64,000 nucleotides of DNA from CAVTWS01 sp963732655 (GTDB taxonomy: Bacteria; Actinomycetota; Acidimicrobiia; Acidimicrobiales; SHLQ01), in the NCBI GenBank assembly GCA_963732655.1, contig CAVTAI010000017.1, positions 868,001 through 932,000 of the forward strand. The letters run 5' to 3'. Of the stretch, positions 51,165 to 59,341 are shown in pieces. Numbering within the stretch: the stretch's first letter is position 1; each line of letters opens with the position of its first letter. The position numbers were made by a program, and so were the translations under genes. The notes below the pieces were generated by a model, which searched no databases, was not told where the DNA came from, and saw only the letters and a list, made by a program, of their open reading frames with translations.

Positions 51165-52616
51165 ATGAAGATGCGCTTCCTGATCATCGTGGTCGCCACC
51201 GTGGCCTTCCTCGGCTCGTCCTGCGGTGGGGACGACGACGAGGAGACGCCCGACGAGGAGTCGTCGGAGGATCAGGCGTCCGACGAGCAATCCGATGAGG
51301 AGGAGTCCCCAGACGATCAGTCCGACGAGGCGGAGTCGTCCGAGGATCAGTCGGATGAGTCCGGCGATCTGGACCCGGTCGCTCAGGCGCTGGCGACCGA
51401 ATTCCTTGACGGCGACGCCGGTGGTGTCACCTACACCGAGGACGAGGCCGGGTGCATGGGCGGGTACATCCTCGATGGACTGGGCGAGGAACGCCTCGCC
51501 GAGCTCGGTGTCACGGCGGACGGCGCTCCGGACTTCGAAGACACGCCTTTCCCCGGCGATCGTGATGACGCCGAGGTGTTCGCCGAGGCGACGGAGGAGT
51601 GCGTCGGGTTCGACGAGCTCCTCACCCGCATCGCCGACCTGCGTGGGGTCGAAGCCGACTGCATCGAGGCCGAGTTCGGTGCCGACAACGTTCGGGCGGT
51701 CGTGATCGAGTCGCTGCTCGAGACCCCGGAGGCCGAAGAGCTCCTCGACGAGTTCGCCGCGGCGTTCGACGTGTGCGGCGGTTCGCTCATATCCGACGAA
51801 ACTGTCGTCGCCCTGCAGGAGAACCTCGGGTCGACCCGGGACGAGGCCGAATGCGTGCTCGGTGGCTGGGTCGATGAACTGGGCGTGGGCGCCGTGAGTC
51901 TGCTCGACGATGGGAGCGCGTCGACCGAGCAGGCCGACACGCTGCTGTCCGTGCTCGACGACTGCCTCGGCGTGGCTCAGTTCTACGCCAACTTCCTGAC
52001 CGGCCAGGGGGTCAGCGATGACGACGCCTCGTGCGCGGTCGACGAGGTCGGTGGGGAGGCGTTGCGCGAGCTGTTCGTCGCCGACGTGACGGGCCGCGAC
52101 ACCTCCGAGTTCGAGGGTCTCGTCGACGACGCGGTGATCGCATGCGCTGGTGGCTCGACTGGTGGTAGTGACGCTGACCCAGCCACCGGCACGTTCGACC
52201 CCTGCGGCGTCGAGTCCCTCGGTGTGGTGCTCGACGATGTCGTCCCGGCGGTGAACGTCGGCGGAGGCGCCGGTGAGAGCTACGAAACGCAGAGCTGTAC
52301 CTATGGCGGGGTCGGCGCCGATGGCGCGACGGTCGAGGTGGAGATCACGTCCCTCGAGACCAGAGACACCGACTCGGCTCGTGCCGACCTGGTCCAGTTC
52401 TCGGGAGGAGAGATCGCCGCCGACCTCGGTGCGCTCCCCGCAGGAAGCGTGGTGTTGGCGGGCGACGACGACGGAGATCCTCCGACCCTTTGGGTGTTCG
52501 ACTCGTCGCATCCCTACGGTGTTTCGGTGACCTCACCCGATGGATCGCTGGACGAGGCCGCCTCCATCGACCTCGCGGTAGAGATCGCCACGGTCGCCCT
52601 CGCCGAGCTGGCGTGA
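51165..52616 (+). CDS. acidic Cys-containing lipoprotein, DUF3558-like C-terminus
   Basis: A 483-residue exported lipoprotein starting at ATG 51165 (ATG 51171 is possible). The signal MKMRFLIIVVATVAFLGSSCGGDDD has a lipobox Cys near 20. Then follows an Asp/Glu/Ser-rich linker with repeats of SDE and EDQ. The middle consists of four or so helical units with paired Cys (EDEAGCMGGY, TEECVGFDE, EADCIEAEF, FDVCGGSL, DEAECVLGG, LDDCLGVAQ). The C-terminal domain (FDPCGVESLGVVLDD, YETQSCTYGG) is reminiscent of DUF3558. Function unknown. It is divergent from the beta-helix operon and converges on the cupredoxin gene. Confidence 0.78.
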   Translation: MKMRFLIIVVATVAFLGSSCGGDDDEETPDEESSEDQASDEQSDEEESPDDQSDEAESSEDQSDESGDLDPVAQALATEFLDGDAGGVTYTEDEAGCMGGYILDGLGEERLAELGVTADGAPDFEDTPFPGDRDDAEVFAEATEECVGFDELLTRIADLRGVEADCIEAEFGADNVRAVVIESLLETPEAEELLDEFAAAFDVCGGSLISDETVVALQENLGSTRDEAECVLGGWVDELGVGAVSLLDDGSASTEQADTLLSVLDDCLGVAQFYANFLTGQGVSDDDASCAVDEVGGEALRELFVADVTGRDTSEFEGLVDDAVIACAGGSTGGSDADPATGTFDPCGVESLGVVLDDVVPAVNVGGGAGESYETQSCTYGGVGADGATVEVEITSLETRDTDSARADLVQFSGGEIAADLGALPAGSVVLAGDDDGDPPTLWVFDSSHPYGVSVTSPDGSLDEAASIDLAVEIATVALAELA

Positions 52617-52623
52617 GCGAAAG

Positions 52624-52638
52624 CTGACCCCGGGTCAG
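52624..52638. terminator. short palindromic hairpin between convergent genes
   Basis: CTGACC / GGTCAG with the loop CCG lies between the acidic lipoprotein stop and the cupredoxin stop, overlapping the latter. Confidence 0.35.
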
Positions 52639-53087
52639 ACCACGACGACGGTGCCGAACTGCGCCCGGCCGGGCGCCCCGTGCAAGGTGCAGTGGTAGGC
52701 GTACGACCCTGGTTCGTCGAACACGACGGTGCCCGTTCCACCCGGCGTCAAGGTGTCGGTCGGGATGCCGGCGAACGCGCCATCGACATCGGGGGTGACG
52801 TTGTGGTCATTGCGGCCGTCGTTGATCCAGGTCACCGCCGTGCCGGTCGCGACCACGATGTGCTGATCAGCGAAGCGGTTGTCGGTGGCCGACACGACGA
52901 CCTCGGCCTCACCCTGATGGTCGACCGCTCCCTCCGGGATCTGCGGCACGACAGGCGCCGCCGTCGTGCCGCCCGCATCACCGACCGCCTCCCCGTCGTC
53001 ACCGCTGCATCCGGCCGCCACGCCCAGGAGCGCGGCGACGCTGAGCACGGCGATGGTGACGCGGCGGCGGTCAGCGGCTGACCGCAT
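52635..53087 (-). CDS. cupredoxin (plastocyanin/azurin-like) lipoprotein
   Basis: A 150-residue blue-copper protein from ATG 53087 (MRSAADRRRVTIAVLSVAALLG). The lipobox is VAAGCSGD, with Cys near 27. The cupredoxin fold carries type 1 copper ligands: a His in GRNDHNVTPD, and the Cys-His pair in YAYHCTLHGAPGRAQFG; the position usually taken by Met reads Gln or Arg, so the axial ligand is unclear. It probably shuttles single electrons at the outer face of the membrane. The start overlaps the end of the hydrolase gene by 17 bp. A link with the nearby di-haem protein is plausible. Confidence 0.9.
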   Translation of the reverse strand: MRSAADRRRVTIAVLSVAALLGVAAGCSGDDGEAVGDAGGTTAAPVVPQIPEGAVDHQGEAEVVVSATDNRFADQHIVVATGTAVTWINDGRNDHNVTPDVDGAFAGIPTDTLTPGGTGTVVFDEPGSYAYHCTLHGAPGRAQFGTVVVV

Positions 53088-53985
53088 GTTGCACCGCGTC
53101 GATTAGGGTCGGGACGAACTCGTGCGGGCGGGTGACACACATGTCGTGGCCGCCGGCGAGGTGCCAATGACGGGCCTGAGGGAGCTGGTGGGCGAGCGCC
53201 AGCTGGCTCGCGGTGGGAACGAGCTTGTCATCGCCGATGGTGATGACCCCGGTGGGGACGTCGATCTTCGAGATCCACGCCCGGGAGTCGAAGCGGCCGA
53301 TCTGACTTCCGGCCTCGGTGATCTCACGCAGGTTGTTCTTGCGGATCTCGGCGAGGATCCAGGGGTGCAGGCCGCGTTCGCGGGTGCGTCGCGTGATCAG
53401 CGTGTCGAGGATCGGTCGATGGGCCGGCGGCGGAGCGACGCGAGATACCAGTGACAGAGTGGACAGAGCCGGGAACTCCCAGCGGTGACGTTTCGTGACC
53501 TTGAACCGGGCGGCTGTTGCCGCGAGCACCAAACCGTTCACCCGGGCGCGATGGCGGCGCCAGACAAGTTGCGCCACCGCCCCACCCATCGAGTAGCCGA
53601 CGGGAACGAATCGATCGACACCGAGGGCATCGGCGACTGCGACCGCGTCGTCGGCGCAGCGCGCCATGGTGAACCGCTGCCACGACCTGATGCCGTGCCC
53701 GTGGCCGCGGTGGTCGAACATCACGACGTTCACGTGTTCAGCCAGGGCCTCGGTGGCGGGGAACCAGTTGAGATCGCTGGTCACGGTCCAGCCGTGGAGC
53801 AGGATCACGGTGGGGGCGCCGGCCGGACCCTCGGCCCGGCGCACGAAGAGGCGGCCCCGGCCGGGGAGCTTCATCCATTCGCCGGATGGCAGCGCGGGCG
53901 CCGGGAGCGGGTCGGCCTCGGCCTTGGGTGCCGCCGGGAGTCGAACGACACGAGGCGACACGGGTGGGGGCGTATCGATGCTCAT
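53071..53985 (-). CDS. alpha/beta fold hydrolase
   Basis: A 304-residue hydrolase starting at ATG 53985 (MSIDTPPPVSPRVVRL). The oxyanion segment VILLHGWTVTSDLNW, FDHRGHGHG, the nucleophile elbow VGYSMGGAVAQ (Ser near residue 130), and the C-terminal His in AGGHDMCVTRP are present. The N-terminal ~35 residues are Pro/Ala-rich with no signal peptide. The substrate is unknown; sequence style fits esterases or lipases of actinobacteria. It overlaps greA by 4 bp and the cupredoxin gene by 17 bp, so greA, hydrolase and cupredoxin form one transcript. Confidence 0.88.
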   Translation of the reverse strand: MSIDTPPPVSPRVVRLPAAPKAEADPLPAPALPSGEWMKLPGRGRLFVRRAEGPAGAPTVILLHGWTVTSDLNWFPATEALAEHVNVVMFDHRGHGHGIRSWQRFTMARCADDAVAVADALGVDRFVPVGYSMGGAVAQLVWRRHRARVNGLVLAATAARFKVTKRHRWEFPALSTLSLVSRVAPPPAHRPILDTLITRRTRERGLHPWILAEIRKNNLREITEAGSQIGRFDSRAWISKIDVPTGVITIGDDKLVPTASQLALAHQLPQARHWHLAGGHDMCVTRPHEFVPTLIDAVQHAVSR

Positions 53986-54449
53986 TCGATCGACACGACC
54001 TCCACGCTGAGCGCGCCACCAGGCGCGTCGTACGACACGGTGTCACCGGATGTCGCCCCCATCAGGGCCGCGCCCATCGGCGAGCCCGGGGAGATGACCA
54101 GGAGGTCGCCCTGTCGTTCCTCGATGGACCCGACGAGGAACCGCTCCACCTCATCGTCGCCGACATAGCGGACGTTGACGATGGAGCCGGCCTGGACCGT
54201 CTCGCTGCCGCCCACGGCTTCGACGATCACCGCGTTCTCGAGGATGCGTTCGAGATGCATGATGCGCCCCTCCATCTTCCCCTGCTCCTCTTTGGCGGCG
54301 TGGTAATCGCCGTTCTCGGAGAGATCGCCGAGCTCGCGGGCGGTCTCGATCTTGCGAGCGATGTCGATGCGGCCCCGAGTCGTCAGCTCTACGAACTCGG
54401 TCTTCAGGCGATCGTAGGCGGCCTGGGACAGTTGCTGCTCTGCGGCCAT
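53982..54449 (-). CDS. greA: transcription elongation factor GreA
   Basis: A 155-residue GreA, which rescues backtracked RNA polymerase by stimulating transcript cleavage. The N-terminal coiled coil (LSQAAYDRLKTEFVELTTRGR, ARELGDLSENGDYHAAKEEQ) carries the acidic tip residues D and E, and the C-terminal FKBP-like domain ends ISPGSPMGAALMGATSGD. It starts at ATG 54449. TAACCT 8 nt upstream and no ribosome binding site suggest a leaderless mRNA. It is the first gene of the greA-hydrolase-cupredoxin run. Confidence 0.95.
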   Translation of the reverse strand: MAAEQQLSQAAYDRLKTEFVELTTRGRIDIARKIETARELGDLSENGDYHAAKEEQGKMEGRIMHLERILENAVIVEAVGGSETVQAGSIVNVRYVGDDEVERFLVGSIEERQGDLLVISPGSPMGAALMGATSGDTVSYDAPGGALSVEVVSIE

Positions 54450-54457
54450 GGGAAGGA

Positions 54458-54463
54458 AGGTTA
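54458..54463 (-). promoter_or_regulatory. greA: -10 box (TAACCT) of greA
   Basis: TAACCT on the minus strand ends 8 nt before the greA ATG. Confidence 0.45.
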
Positions 54464-54559
54464 CCCGTCAGGCACGTCGGTGGCGGTGGGTTCGCACATC
54501 CAGCGGTCCCCTACCCCTACTCTGGTGTCTCGTCGGTCGCCGACACCACGGGAGGATCG

Positions 54560-55555
54560 ATGGGAACGACGCGCGAAGGCAGGTTTCGGGCCGGCCTGGC
54601 CGTGGGCCTGGTGCTGGCCGCCTTCGCCGGCGGTTTGGCCAGTGGCCACCTCGGCTTGGCGGGCGCTCAGGGAGGTTCCGGCGACCCGGTGTTCGTCGCG
54701 CTGACCGCACCGGTGCGGTACCTCGACACCCGGGCGGCGCCGTTCGGCCCCATCGGCGTGGACGCCGCGGTACCGGTGGGTTCGGCGGCGACGATCGACG
54801 TGCCGATTGCCGGCGCTTTGATCAACGGCACCGCCCACGTGCCGCTCACGGCGCGCAGCGTCCTCGTCAACATCACCGCGGTCAACGCCACGGCCGAGAC
54901 CTTCGTGACCGCCTTCTCCACCGATGCCGCGCGGCCCAACGCGTCGACTCTCAACCCGGCACCCGGCCGCACCACCTTCAACACCGCGACGGTCGCCCAG
55001 GGGCCGAGCCACCGGATGCGCCTTTACAACGACGCCGGCCGGGTCGACCTCATCGTCGACGTCGTCGGCTACTACGTCGACCACGACCACGACGACCGCT
55101 ACTACACCGAGGTCGAGATCGACGCGTTGCTTCCGACGGTGCAGACGGTCGTGCTGTCCGGCGCAGCATTCCCTGGGACCGAGTCGCCCGGCGGGTGCGT
55201 CGAGATGGACTACCACATGCAGGACGCATCGCTTCCCGTACCACCTGGAGCGACCGTGTTGTCGGTGTCGGCGCTGTTGTCGAGCGGCGGGATCTACCCC
55301 GGTCGCCAGACCGTGACGCTGTACTCGACTGTCGGCGGATCCGGCTTCCTCGATCGAAGCGACGTCGCGACGATCTCTGCCCTCAGCGCTTCGGGTTGGG
55401 TCGACGCACCGATGGCTGCGCCGTTCCTGGTGCCCGATCGAGGCGCGCTGACCGTGGAGGCCAACGCAGTGTTCGAACATGGCGAGAATGCCGTCTTCCA
55501 ACCCAGTGCCTTCAAGGTGTGCGCTGTCGAGGTCACCTACAGCTTTCTCGGGTAG
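54560..55555 (+). CDS. secreted protein with actinobacterial DTR-type beta domain
   Basis: A 331-residue exported protein from ATG 54560 with GGGAGGATCG upstream; the candidate -10 TACTCT is at about 54519. The signal peptide FRAGLAVGLVLAAFAGGLASG has no lipobox Cys. Residues ~45-175 hold a domain recurring in Acidimicrobiia-type surface proteins (APVRYLDTRAAPFGP, VLVNITAVNATAETFVT, VDLIVDVVGYYVD), often present as repeats in large adhesins. A charged linker (DHDHDDRYYTE) leads to a C-terminal beta domain with two Cys. Function unknown; it is probably a cell-surface or released structural protein. Confidence 0.8.
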   Translation: MGTTREGRFRAGLAVGLVLAAFAGGLASGHLGLAGAQGGSGDPVFVALTAPVRYLDTRAAPFGPIGVDAAVPVGSAATIDVPIAGALINGTAHVPLTARSVLVNITAVNATAETFVTAFSTDAARPNASTLNPAPGRTTFNTATVAQGPSHRMRLYNDAGRVDLIVDVVGYYVDHDHDDRYYTEVEIDALLPTVQTVVLSGAAFPGTESPGGCVEMDYHMQDASLPVPPGATVLSVSALLSSGGIYPGRQTVTLYSTVGGSGFLDRSDVATISALSASGWVDAPMAAPFLVPDRGALTVEANAVFEHGENAVFQPSAFKVCAVEVTYSFLG

Positions 55556-55583
55556 GTCTTGTTGCCGGATAGGAGCTGCCCGT

Positions 55584-55589
55584 TACACT
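55584..55589 (+). promoter_or_regulatory. -10 box (TACACT) of leuB-ilvE-cimA leader
   Basis: TACACT ends exactly 8 nt before GTG 55598 of the leader peptide. TTGCCG at 55562-55567 with a 16-nt spacer may be the -35 box. Confidence 0.55.
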
Positions 55590-55597
55590 TGGTGCCC

Positions 55598-55633
55598 GTG
55601 ACCACCCAGCTGCACACGGTCATCATTCGCTAG
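55598..55633 (+). CDS. branched-chain amino acid leader peptide upstream of leuB operon
   Basis: An 11-residue ORF, MTTQLHTVIIR, with Val-Ile-Ile codons GTC ATC ATT at 55619-55627 just before the stop. It begins (GTG) 8 nt after a -10 box and is followed by mutually exclusive RNA stems and the leuB-ilvE-cimA operon. Stalling at Val or Ile codons would cover the first arm of the RNA structure. The Ile/Val control codons fit an operon that includes cimA and ilvE. Confidence 0.75.
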   Translation: MTTQLHTVIIR

Positions 55634-55693
55634 CGCACGTCGTTCGGCGTGCGCTCATCCGACCGTCCGCACACGCGGGCGGTCGTTTCATTT
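55633..55693 (+). terminator. transcription attenuator of leuB-ilvE-cimA
   Basis: Arm 1 GCGCACG (55633-55639) pairs with arm 2 CGTGCGC (55648-55654). Arm 3 and arm 4 form the terminator, GACCGTCCGC (55661-55670) with GCGGGCGGTC (55675-55684), followed by GTTTCATTT. Arm 2 can instead pair with arm 3 through GTGCG (55649-55653) and CGCAC (55668-55672), which would break the terminator. Arm 1 touches the leader stop codon, so a stalled ribosome would hide it. Confidence 0.8.
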
Positions 55694-55710
55694 CCGGAGA
55701 CAGGAAGCAC

Positions 55711-56712
55711 ATGTCACATCCAGATCGGGGACGCTCAGATCGAGGACATCGGGTCGGCATCGTTCGTGGTGACGGCATCGGTCTCGAGGTCATCGACGAA
55801 GGGTTGAAGGTCATCGCCGCGTCCGGCGTGGCCCTCGACACCGTCGACTACGACCTCGGCGGCTTGCGGTACCTCCGCGATGGTCTGGTCCTCACCGACG
55901 AGATCGTCGAGGAGTGGCGTGGCCTCGACGCCATCTACGTCGGCGCCGTGGGTACCCCTGAGGTACCGCCCGGGGTCATCGAACGAGGTCTCCTCCTCAA
56001 GATGCGCTTCGATCTCGACCTCTACATCAACCAGCGGCCGTTCGTCCTGGTCGACAAGGGCATCGACTTCGTCGTGATCCGTGAGAACACCGAAGGCACG
56101 TACGCCGGTGAGGGCGGGTTCCTCCGCAAGGGAACACCGCATGAGATCGCCACCCAGGGTTCGGTGAACACCCGTCATGGCGTGGAACGGTGCGTCCGCT
56201 ACGCGTTCGAGCTGGCGCGGACGCGTCGCCAGCACCTCACCTTGGCCCACAAGACCAACGTGCTCACCTTCGCCGGCGACCTGTGGGAGCGCACCTTCGA
56301 CGAGGTGGCCACCGAGTACCCCGATGTCACCACCGCCTACAACCACGTCGACGCCGCCTGCATCTACATGGTCGACAAACCCCAGCAGTACGACGTCATC
56401 GTCACCGACAACTTGTTCGGCGACATCCTCACCGACCTCGCCGGAGCGGTGTCGGGCGGCATCGGGTTCGCCGCCTCCGCCAACCTGCACCCGGGCCGGG
56501 TGTCGATGTTCGAGCCGGTGCACGGCTCGGCGCCCGACATCGCCGGTCAGAACAAGGCCAACCCCATCGCCGCGATCCTGTCCGGCGCCATGATGCTCGA
56601 CCACCTCGGCGAGCATGCTGCCGCCGATCGGGTCCGGGCCGCCTGCGCCGCGTGCTCGACCATGTCCGGCTCCACCACCGACGTCGGCGATGCCGTCGCC
56701 GCCGCCCTCTGA
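55711..56712 (+). CDS. leuB: 3-isopropylmalate dehydrogenase
   Basis: A 333-residue decarboxylating dehydrogenase that converts 3-isopropylmalate to 2-oxoisocaproate with NAD+, and can process the methylmalate analogue from the citramalate route. It starts at ATG 55711 after a weak GGAGACAGGA. Key features are GDGIGLEVIDEG, LLLKMRFDLDLYINQRP (substrate Arg residues), VIRENTEGTYAGEGG, the Lys in LAHKTNVL, and VTDNLFGDILTDLAG with metal-binding Asp. EPVHGSAPDIAGQNKANP is the dinucleotide region. It is the first gene of leuB-ilvE-cimA, behind an attenuator. Confidence 0.93.
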   Translation: MSHPDRGRSDRGHRVGIVRGDGIGLEVIDEGLKVIAASGVALDTVDYDLGGLRYLRDGLVLTDEIVEEWRGLDAIYVGAVGTPEVPPGVIERGLLLKMRFDLDLYINQRPFVLVDKGIDFVVIRENTEGTYAGEGGFLRKGTPHEIATQGSVNTRHGVERCVRYAFELARTRRQHLTLAHKTNVLTFAGDLWERTFDEVATEYPDVTTAYNHVDAACIYMVDKPQQYDVIVTDNLFGDILTDLAGAVSGGIGFAASANLHPGRVSMFEPVHGSAPDIAGQNKANPIAAILSGAMMLDHLGEHAAADRVRAACAACSTMSGSTTDVGDAVAAAL

Positions 56713-56755
56713 TCCACCCCGACCCCCTCGAACCATCCTTCCCGGAGAATCCACG

Positions 56756-57673
56756 ATGCCCATCACCCCCACCCCCAAGATCTGGATGAACGGCAGCCTC
56801 GTCGATTGGGCCGACGCCCAGATCCACGTGTTGACCCACACCCTCCACTACGGGACGGGCGTGTTCGAGGGCATCCGCGCCTATGAGACCGACCGTGGCC
56901 CAGCCGTCTTCCGCCTCACCGAGCACATCGAACGGCTCCACAACTCGGCCCGGATCATGATGATGGACATGCCGTACTCGGTGGAGGAGTTGGTCGAGGC
57001 GACCAAGGAGACGGTGCGTTCCACCGGTTTGCCCGGGTGCTACATCCGCCCAATCGCCTACTACGGGTACGGCGAGATGGGCCTGGCCACGACCAACTGC
57101 ACGGTCGATGTCGCCATCGCCTGCTGGCCGTGGGGCGCCTACCTCGGTGATGACGCGCTCACCACGGGCGTGAAGATGAAGATCTCCTCGTGGACCCGCC
57201 ACGACCACAACATCATGCCGCCGGCGTCCAAGACGACCGGCAACTACGTGAACTCGACCCTGGCCAAGATGGAGGCGTTGCGCGCCGGGTACGACGAAGC
57301 GATCATGCTCAACGGCGCCGGCCTCGTCGGCGAGTGCACGGGCGAGAACATCTTCGTGTCCCGTCACGGGCGGCTCATCACGCCGCCGCTGTCGTCGGGC
57401 GCGCTGGAGGGCATCACCCAGTCCTCGGTCACCCGCATCGCCCGCGATCTCGGCTTCGAGGTGGTCGTCGGTGATCTGGCCCGCAGCGACCTCTACATCG
57501 CCGACGAGATGCTCGTGTGCGGCACCGCCGCCGAGGTCAGCGCGGTGAACTCCGTCGACGACCGCCACATCCCGTGCCCGGGTCCGATGACCCGCGCCAT
57601 TGCCGAGATGTACGGCAAGGCCGTCCGGGGGCAGGCCCCCGAGTACGAGGAGTGGTGCGAGTATGTCAACTGA
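56756..57673 (+). CDS. ilvE: branched-chain amino acid aminotransferase
   Basis: A 305-residue class IV (fold type IV) aminotransferase starting at ATG 56756 with GGAGA upstream. Motifs are IWMNGSLVDWADAQIHVLTHT, LHYGTGVFEGIRAYET, IRPIAYYGYGEMGL, the PLP Lys in NYVNSTLAKMEALRAGYDEA, and GLVGECTGENIFV. This is the ~305-residue IlvE form with Glu as the usual amino donor. It performs the last step for Leu, Ile and Val. It lies between leuB (44 bp) and cimA (11-bp overlap), so the operon supplies enzymes of both the start and the end of isoleucine synthesis. Confidence 0.96.
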   Translation: MPITPTPKIWMNGSLVDWADAQIHVLTHTLHYGTGVFEGIRAYETDRGPAVFRLTEHIERLHNSARIMMMDMPYSVEELVEATKETVRSTGLPGCYIRPIAYYGYGEMGLATTNCTVDVAIACWPWGAYLGDDALTTGVKMKISSWTRHDHNIMPPASKTTGNYVNSTLAKMEALRAGYDEAIMLNGAGLVGECTGENIFVSRHGRLITPPLSSGALEGITQSSVTRIARDLGFEVVVGDLARSDLYIADEMLVCGTAAEVSAVNSVDDRHIPCPGPMTRAIAEMYGKAVRGQAPEYEEWCEYVN

Positions 57674-59330
57674 CCGTGCCGCCACCGGGGGCCGCCCCCT
57701 GCCCAGCCCGGCGGTCGAGGGCCGCCCGCTGCCCAGCCGGGTCGACATCTACGACACGACCCTGCGTGATGGCGCCCAGCTCGAGGGCATCAGCCTCACC
57801 GTCGATGACAAGCTCCGCATCGCCGAGCAGCTCGACTTCCTCGGTGTGCGGTACATCGAGGGGGGCTGGCCAGGCGCCAACCCCAAAGACATCGAATTCT
57901 TCCGGCGGGCCCGCACCGAGCTCCAGCTCACGACCAGCGAGCTCGTGGCGTTCGGCTCGACGCGTCGGGTCAAAGGCCGTGTCGACGACGACCCGACCCT
58001 CGCCAACCTCGTCGAGTCCGGCACCGGCACCGTGTGCATCGTCGGCAAGTGCTGGGACTACCACGTCACCGAGGCGTTGCGGACCACGCTCGACGAGGGC
58101 GTGGCCATGGTGGCCGACTCGGTCGAGTATCTGAAGGCGCAGGGCCTGCGGGTCTTCTACGACGCTGAACACTTCTTCGACGGGTACCGCCACAACCCAG
58201 AGTTCAGCTTGCGGGTGCTCGAGGCGGCCGCCATCGCCGGTGCCGATTGCCTGGTGTTGTGTGACACCAATGGCGGTTCGTTGCCGTTCGACATCGAGCG
58301 GGCCGTGGCGGCCGTCGTCGACCACATCGACGCGCCGATCGGAATCCACCTCCACAACGACGCCGGTTGTGGCGTCGCCAACGCCTTGGCCGCGGTGCGA
58401 GCCGGCGCCGTGCAGGTCCAGGGCACCATCAACGGATACGGCGAACGGGTGGGCAACTGCGACCTCGTCCCCATCATCGCCAACCTCAGCCTCAAGATGG
58501 GCGTGGAGACCCTGCCCGAGGGGCGGCTCGAACGGCTGACCTCGGTGGCCCACCATGTCGCCGAGCTGGTGAACTTCACCGTCAACCCGCAGCAGCCCTA
58601 CGTTGGCGCCACGGCGTTTGCCCACAAGGCCGGGCTGCACACGAGCGCCATCTCGCGGCGCCCCGACGCCTATGAACACATCGACCCGAACCGGGTCGGC
58701 AACGGCACCCGCTTCCTCGTCTCGGAGATGTCCGGCCGGTCGACCATCGAGCTCAAGGCGGCCGAGATCGGCGTCGACCTGGATGGCCGGGCGCTCGGCG
58801 ATGTCGTCGACACGCTGAAGCGGCTCGAACACGACGGCTACCACTTCGAGGCGGCCGATGCGTCGCTCGAGCTGCTCATGCGCTCCGCCGCCGGCTGGGA
58901 GCAGGACTTCTGGCGCCTGGAGTCGTTCAAGGTGGTCATGGCGCACCGCGGGCGGGCCGAAGGCGCCGCCTGGACGTCCGGAGATGTCGAGGTCGACACC
59001 GAGGCGATCGTGAAGGTCTGGGTCGACGACGAACGCCTCGTCGGCATCGGCGAAGGCAACGGCCCGGTCAACGCGCTCGACACCGCGCTCCGCTCGGTCC
59101 TGCTGTCCCGGTACCCCGAGCTTGGACGCATTCACCTGACCGACTTCAAGGTACGGGTCCTCAACACCCAGCAGGGCACGGGGGCCGTCACCCGCGTGCT
59201 CATCGACTCCACCGATGGCGAGCGCACCTGGACCACCATCGGGGTCAGCGAGAACATCATCGAGGCGTCCTGGCAAGCGCTGGGAGACTCGCTGGTGTTC
59301 GGTCTCCTCCGGTTGCGCCCGCACCGGTAG
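57663..59330 (+). CDS. cimA: (R)-citramalate synthase
   Basis: A 555-residue CimA from ATG 57663, overlapping ilvE by 11 bp. CimA-type signatures are IYDTTLRDGAQLEGISL (GAQ instead of the GEQ of LeuA), the segment GVRYIEGGWPGANPKDIEFF, and VLCDTNGGSLP, with the metal His pair in GIHLHNDAGCGVAN. The C-terminal allosteric domain follows (LESFKVVMAHRG, TDFKVRVLNTQQGTGAVTRV). It condenses pyruvate and acetyl-CoA to citramalate, which LeuCD and LeuB turn into 2-oxobutyrate for isoleucine. Its TAG stop forms the first half of the next gene's -10 box. Confidence 0.95.
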   Translation: MSTDRAATGGRPLPSPAVEGRPLPSRVDIYDTTLRDGAQLEGISLTVDDKLRIAEQLDFLGVRYIEGGWPGANPKDIEFFRRARTELQLTTSELVAFGSTRRVKGRVDDDPTLANLVESGTGTVCIVGKCWDYHVTEALRTTLDEGVAMVADSVEYLKAQGLRVFYDAEHFFDGYRHNPEFSLRVLEAAAIAGADCLVLCDTNGGSLPFDIERAVAAVVDHIDAPIGIHLHNDAGCGVANALAAVRAGAVQVQGTINGYGERVGNCDLVPIIANLSLKMGVETLPEGRLERLTSVAHHVAELVNFTVNPQQPYVGATAFAHKAGLHTSAISRRPDAYEHIDPNRVGNGTRFLVSEMSGRSTIELKAAEIGVDLDGRALGDVVDTLKRLEHDGYHFEAADASLELLMRSAAGWEQDFWRLESFKVVMAHRGRAEGAAWTSGDVEVDTEAIVKVWVDDERLVGIGEGNGPVNALDTALRSVLLSRYPELGRIHLTDFKVRVLNTQQGTGAVTRVLIDSTDGERTWTTIGVSENIIEASWQALGDSLVFGLLRLRPHR

Positions 59331-59333
59331 CCT
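59328..59333 (+). promoter_or_regulatory. -10 box (TAGCCT) overlapping the cimA stop codon
   Basis: TAGCCT ends exactly 8 nt before ATG 59342; its TAG is the cimA stop codon. Confidence 0.5.
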
Positions 59334-59341
59334 TCTCGCTC

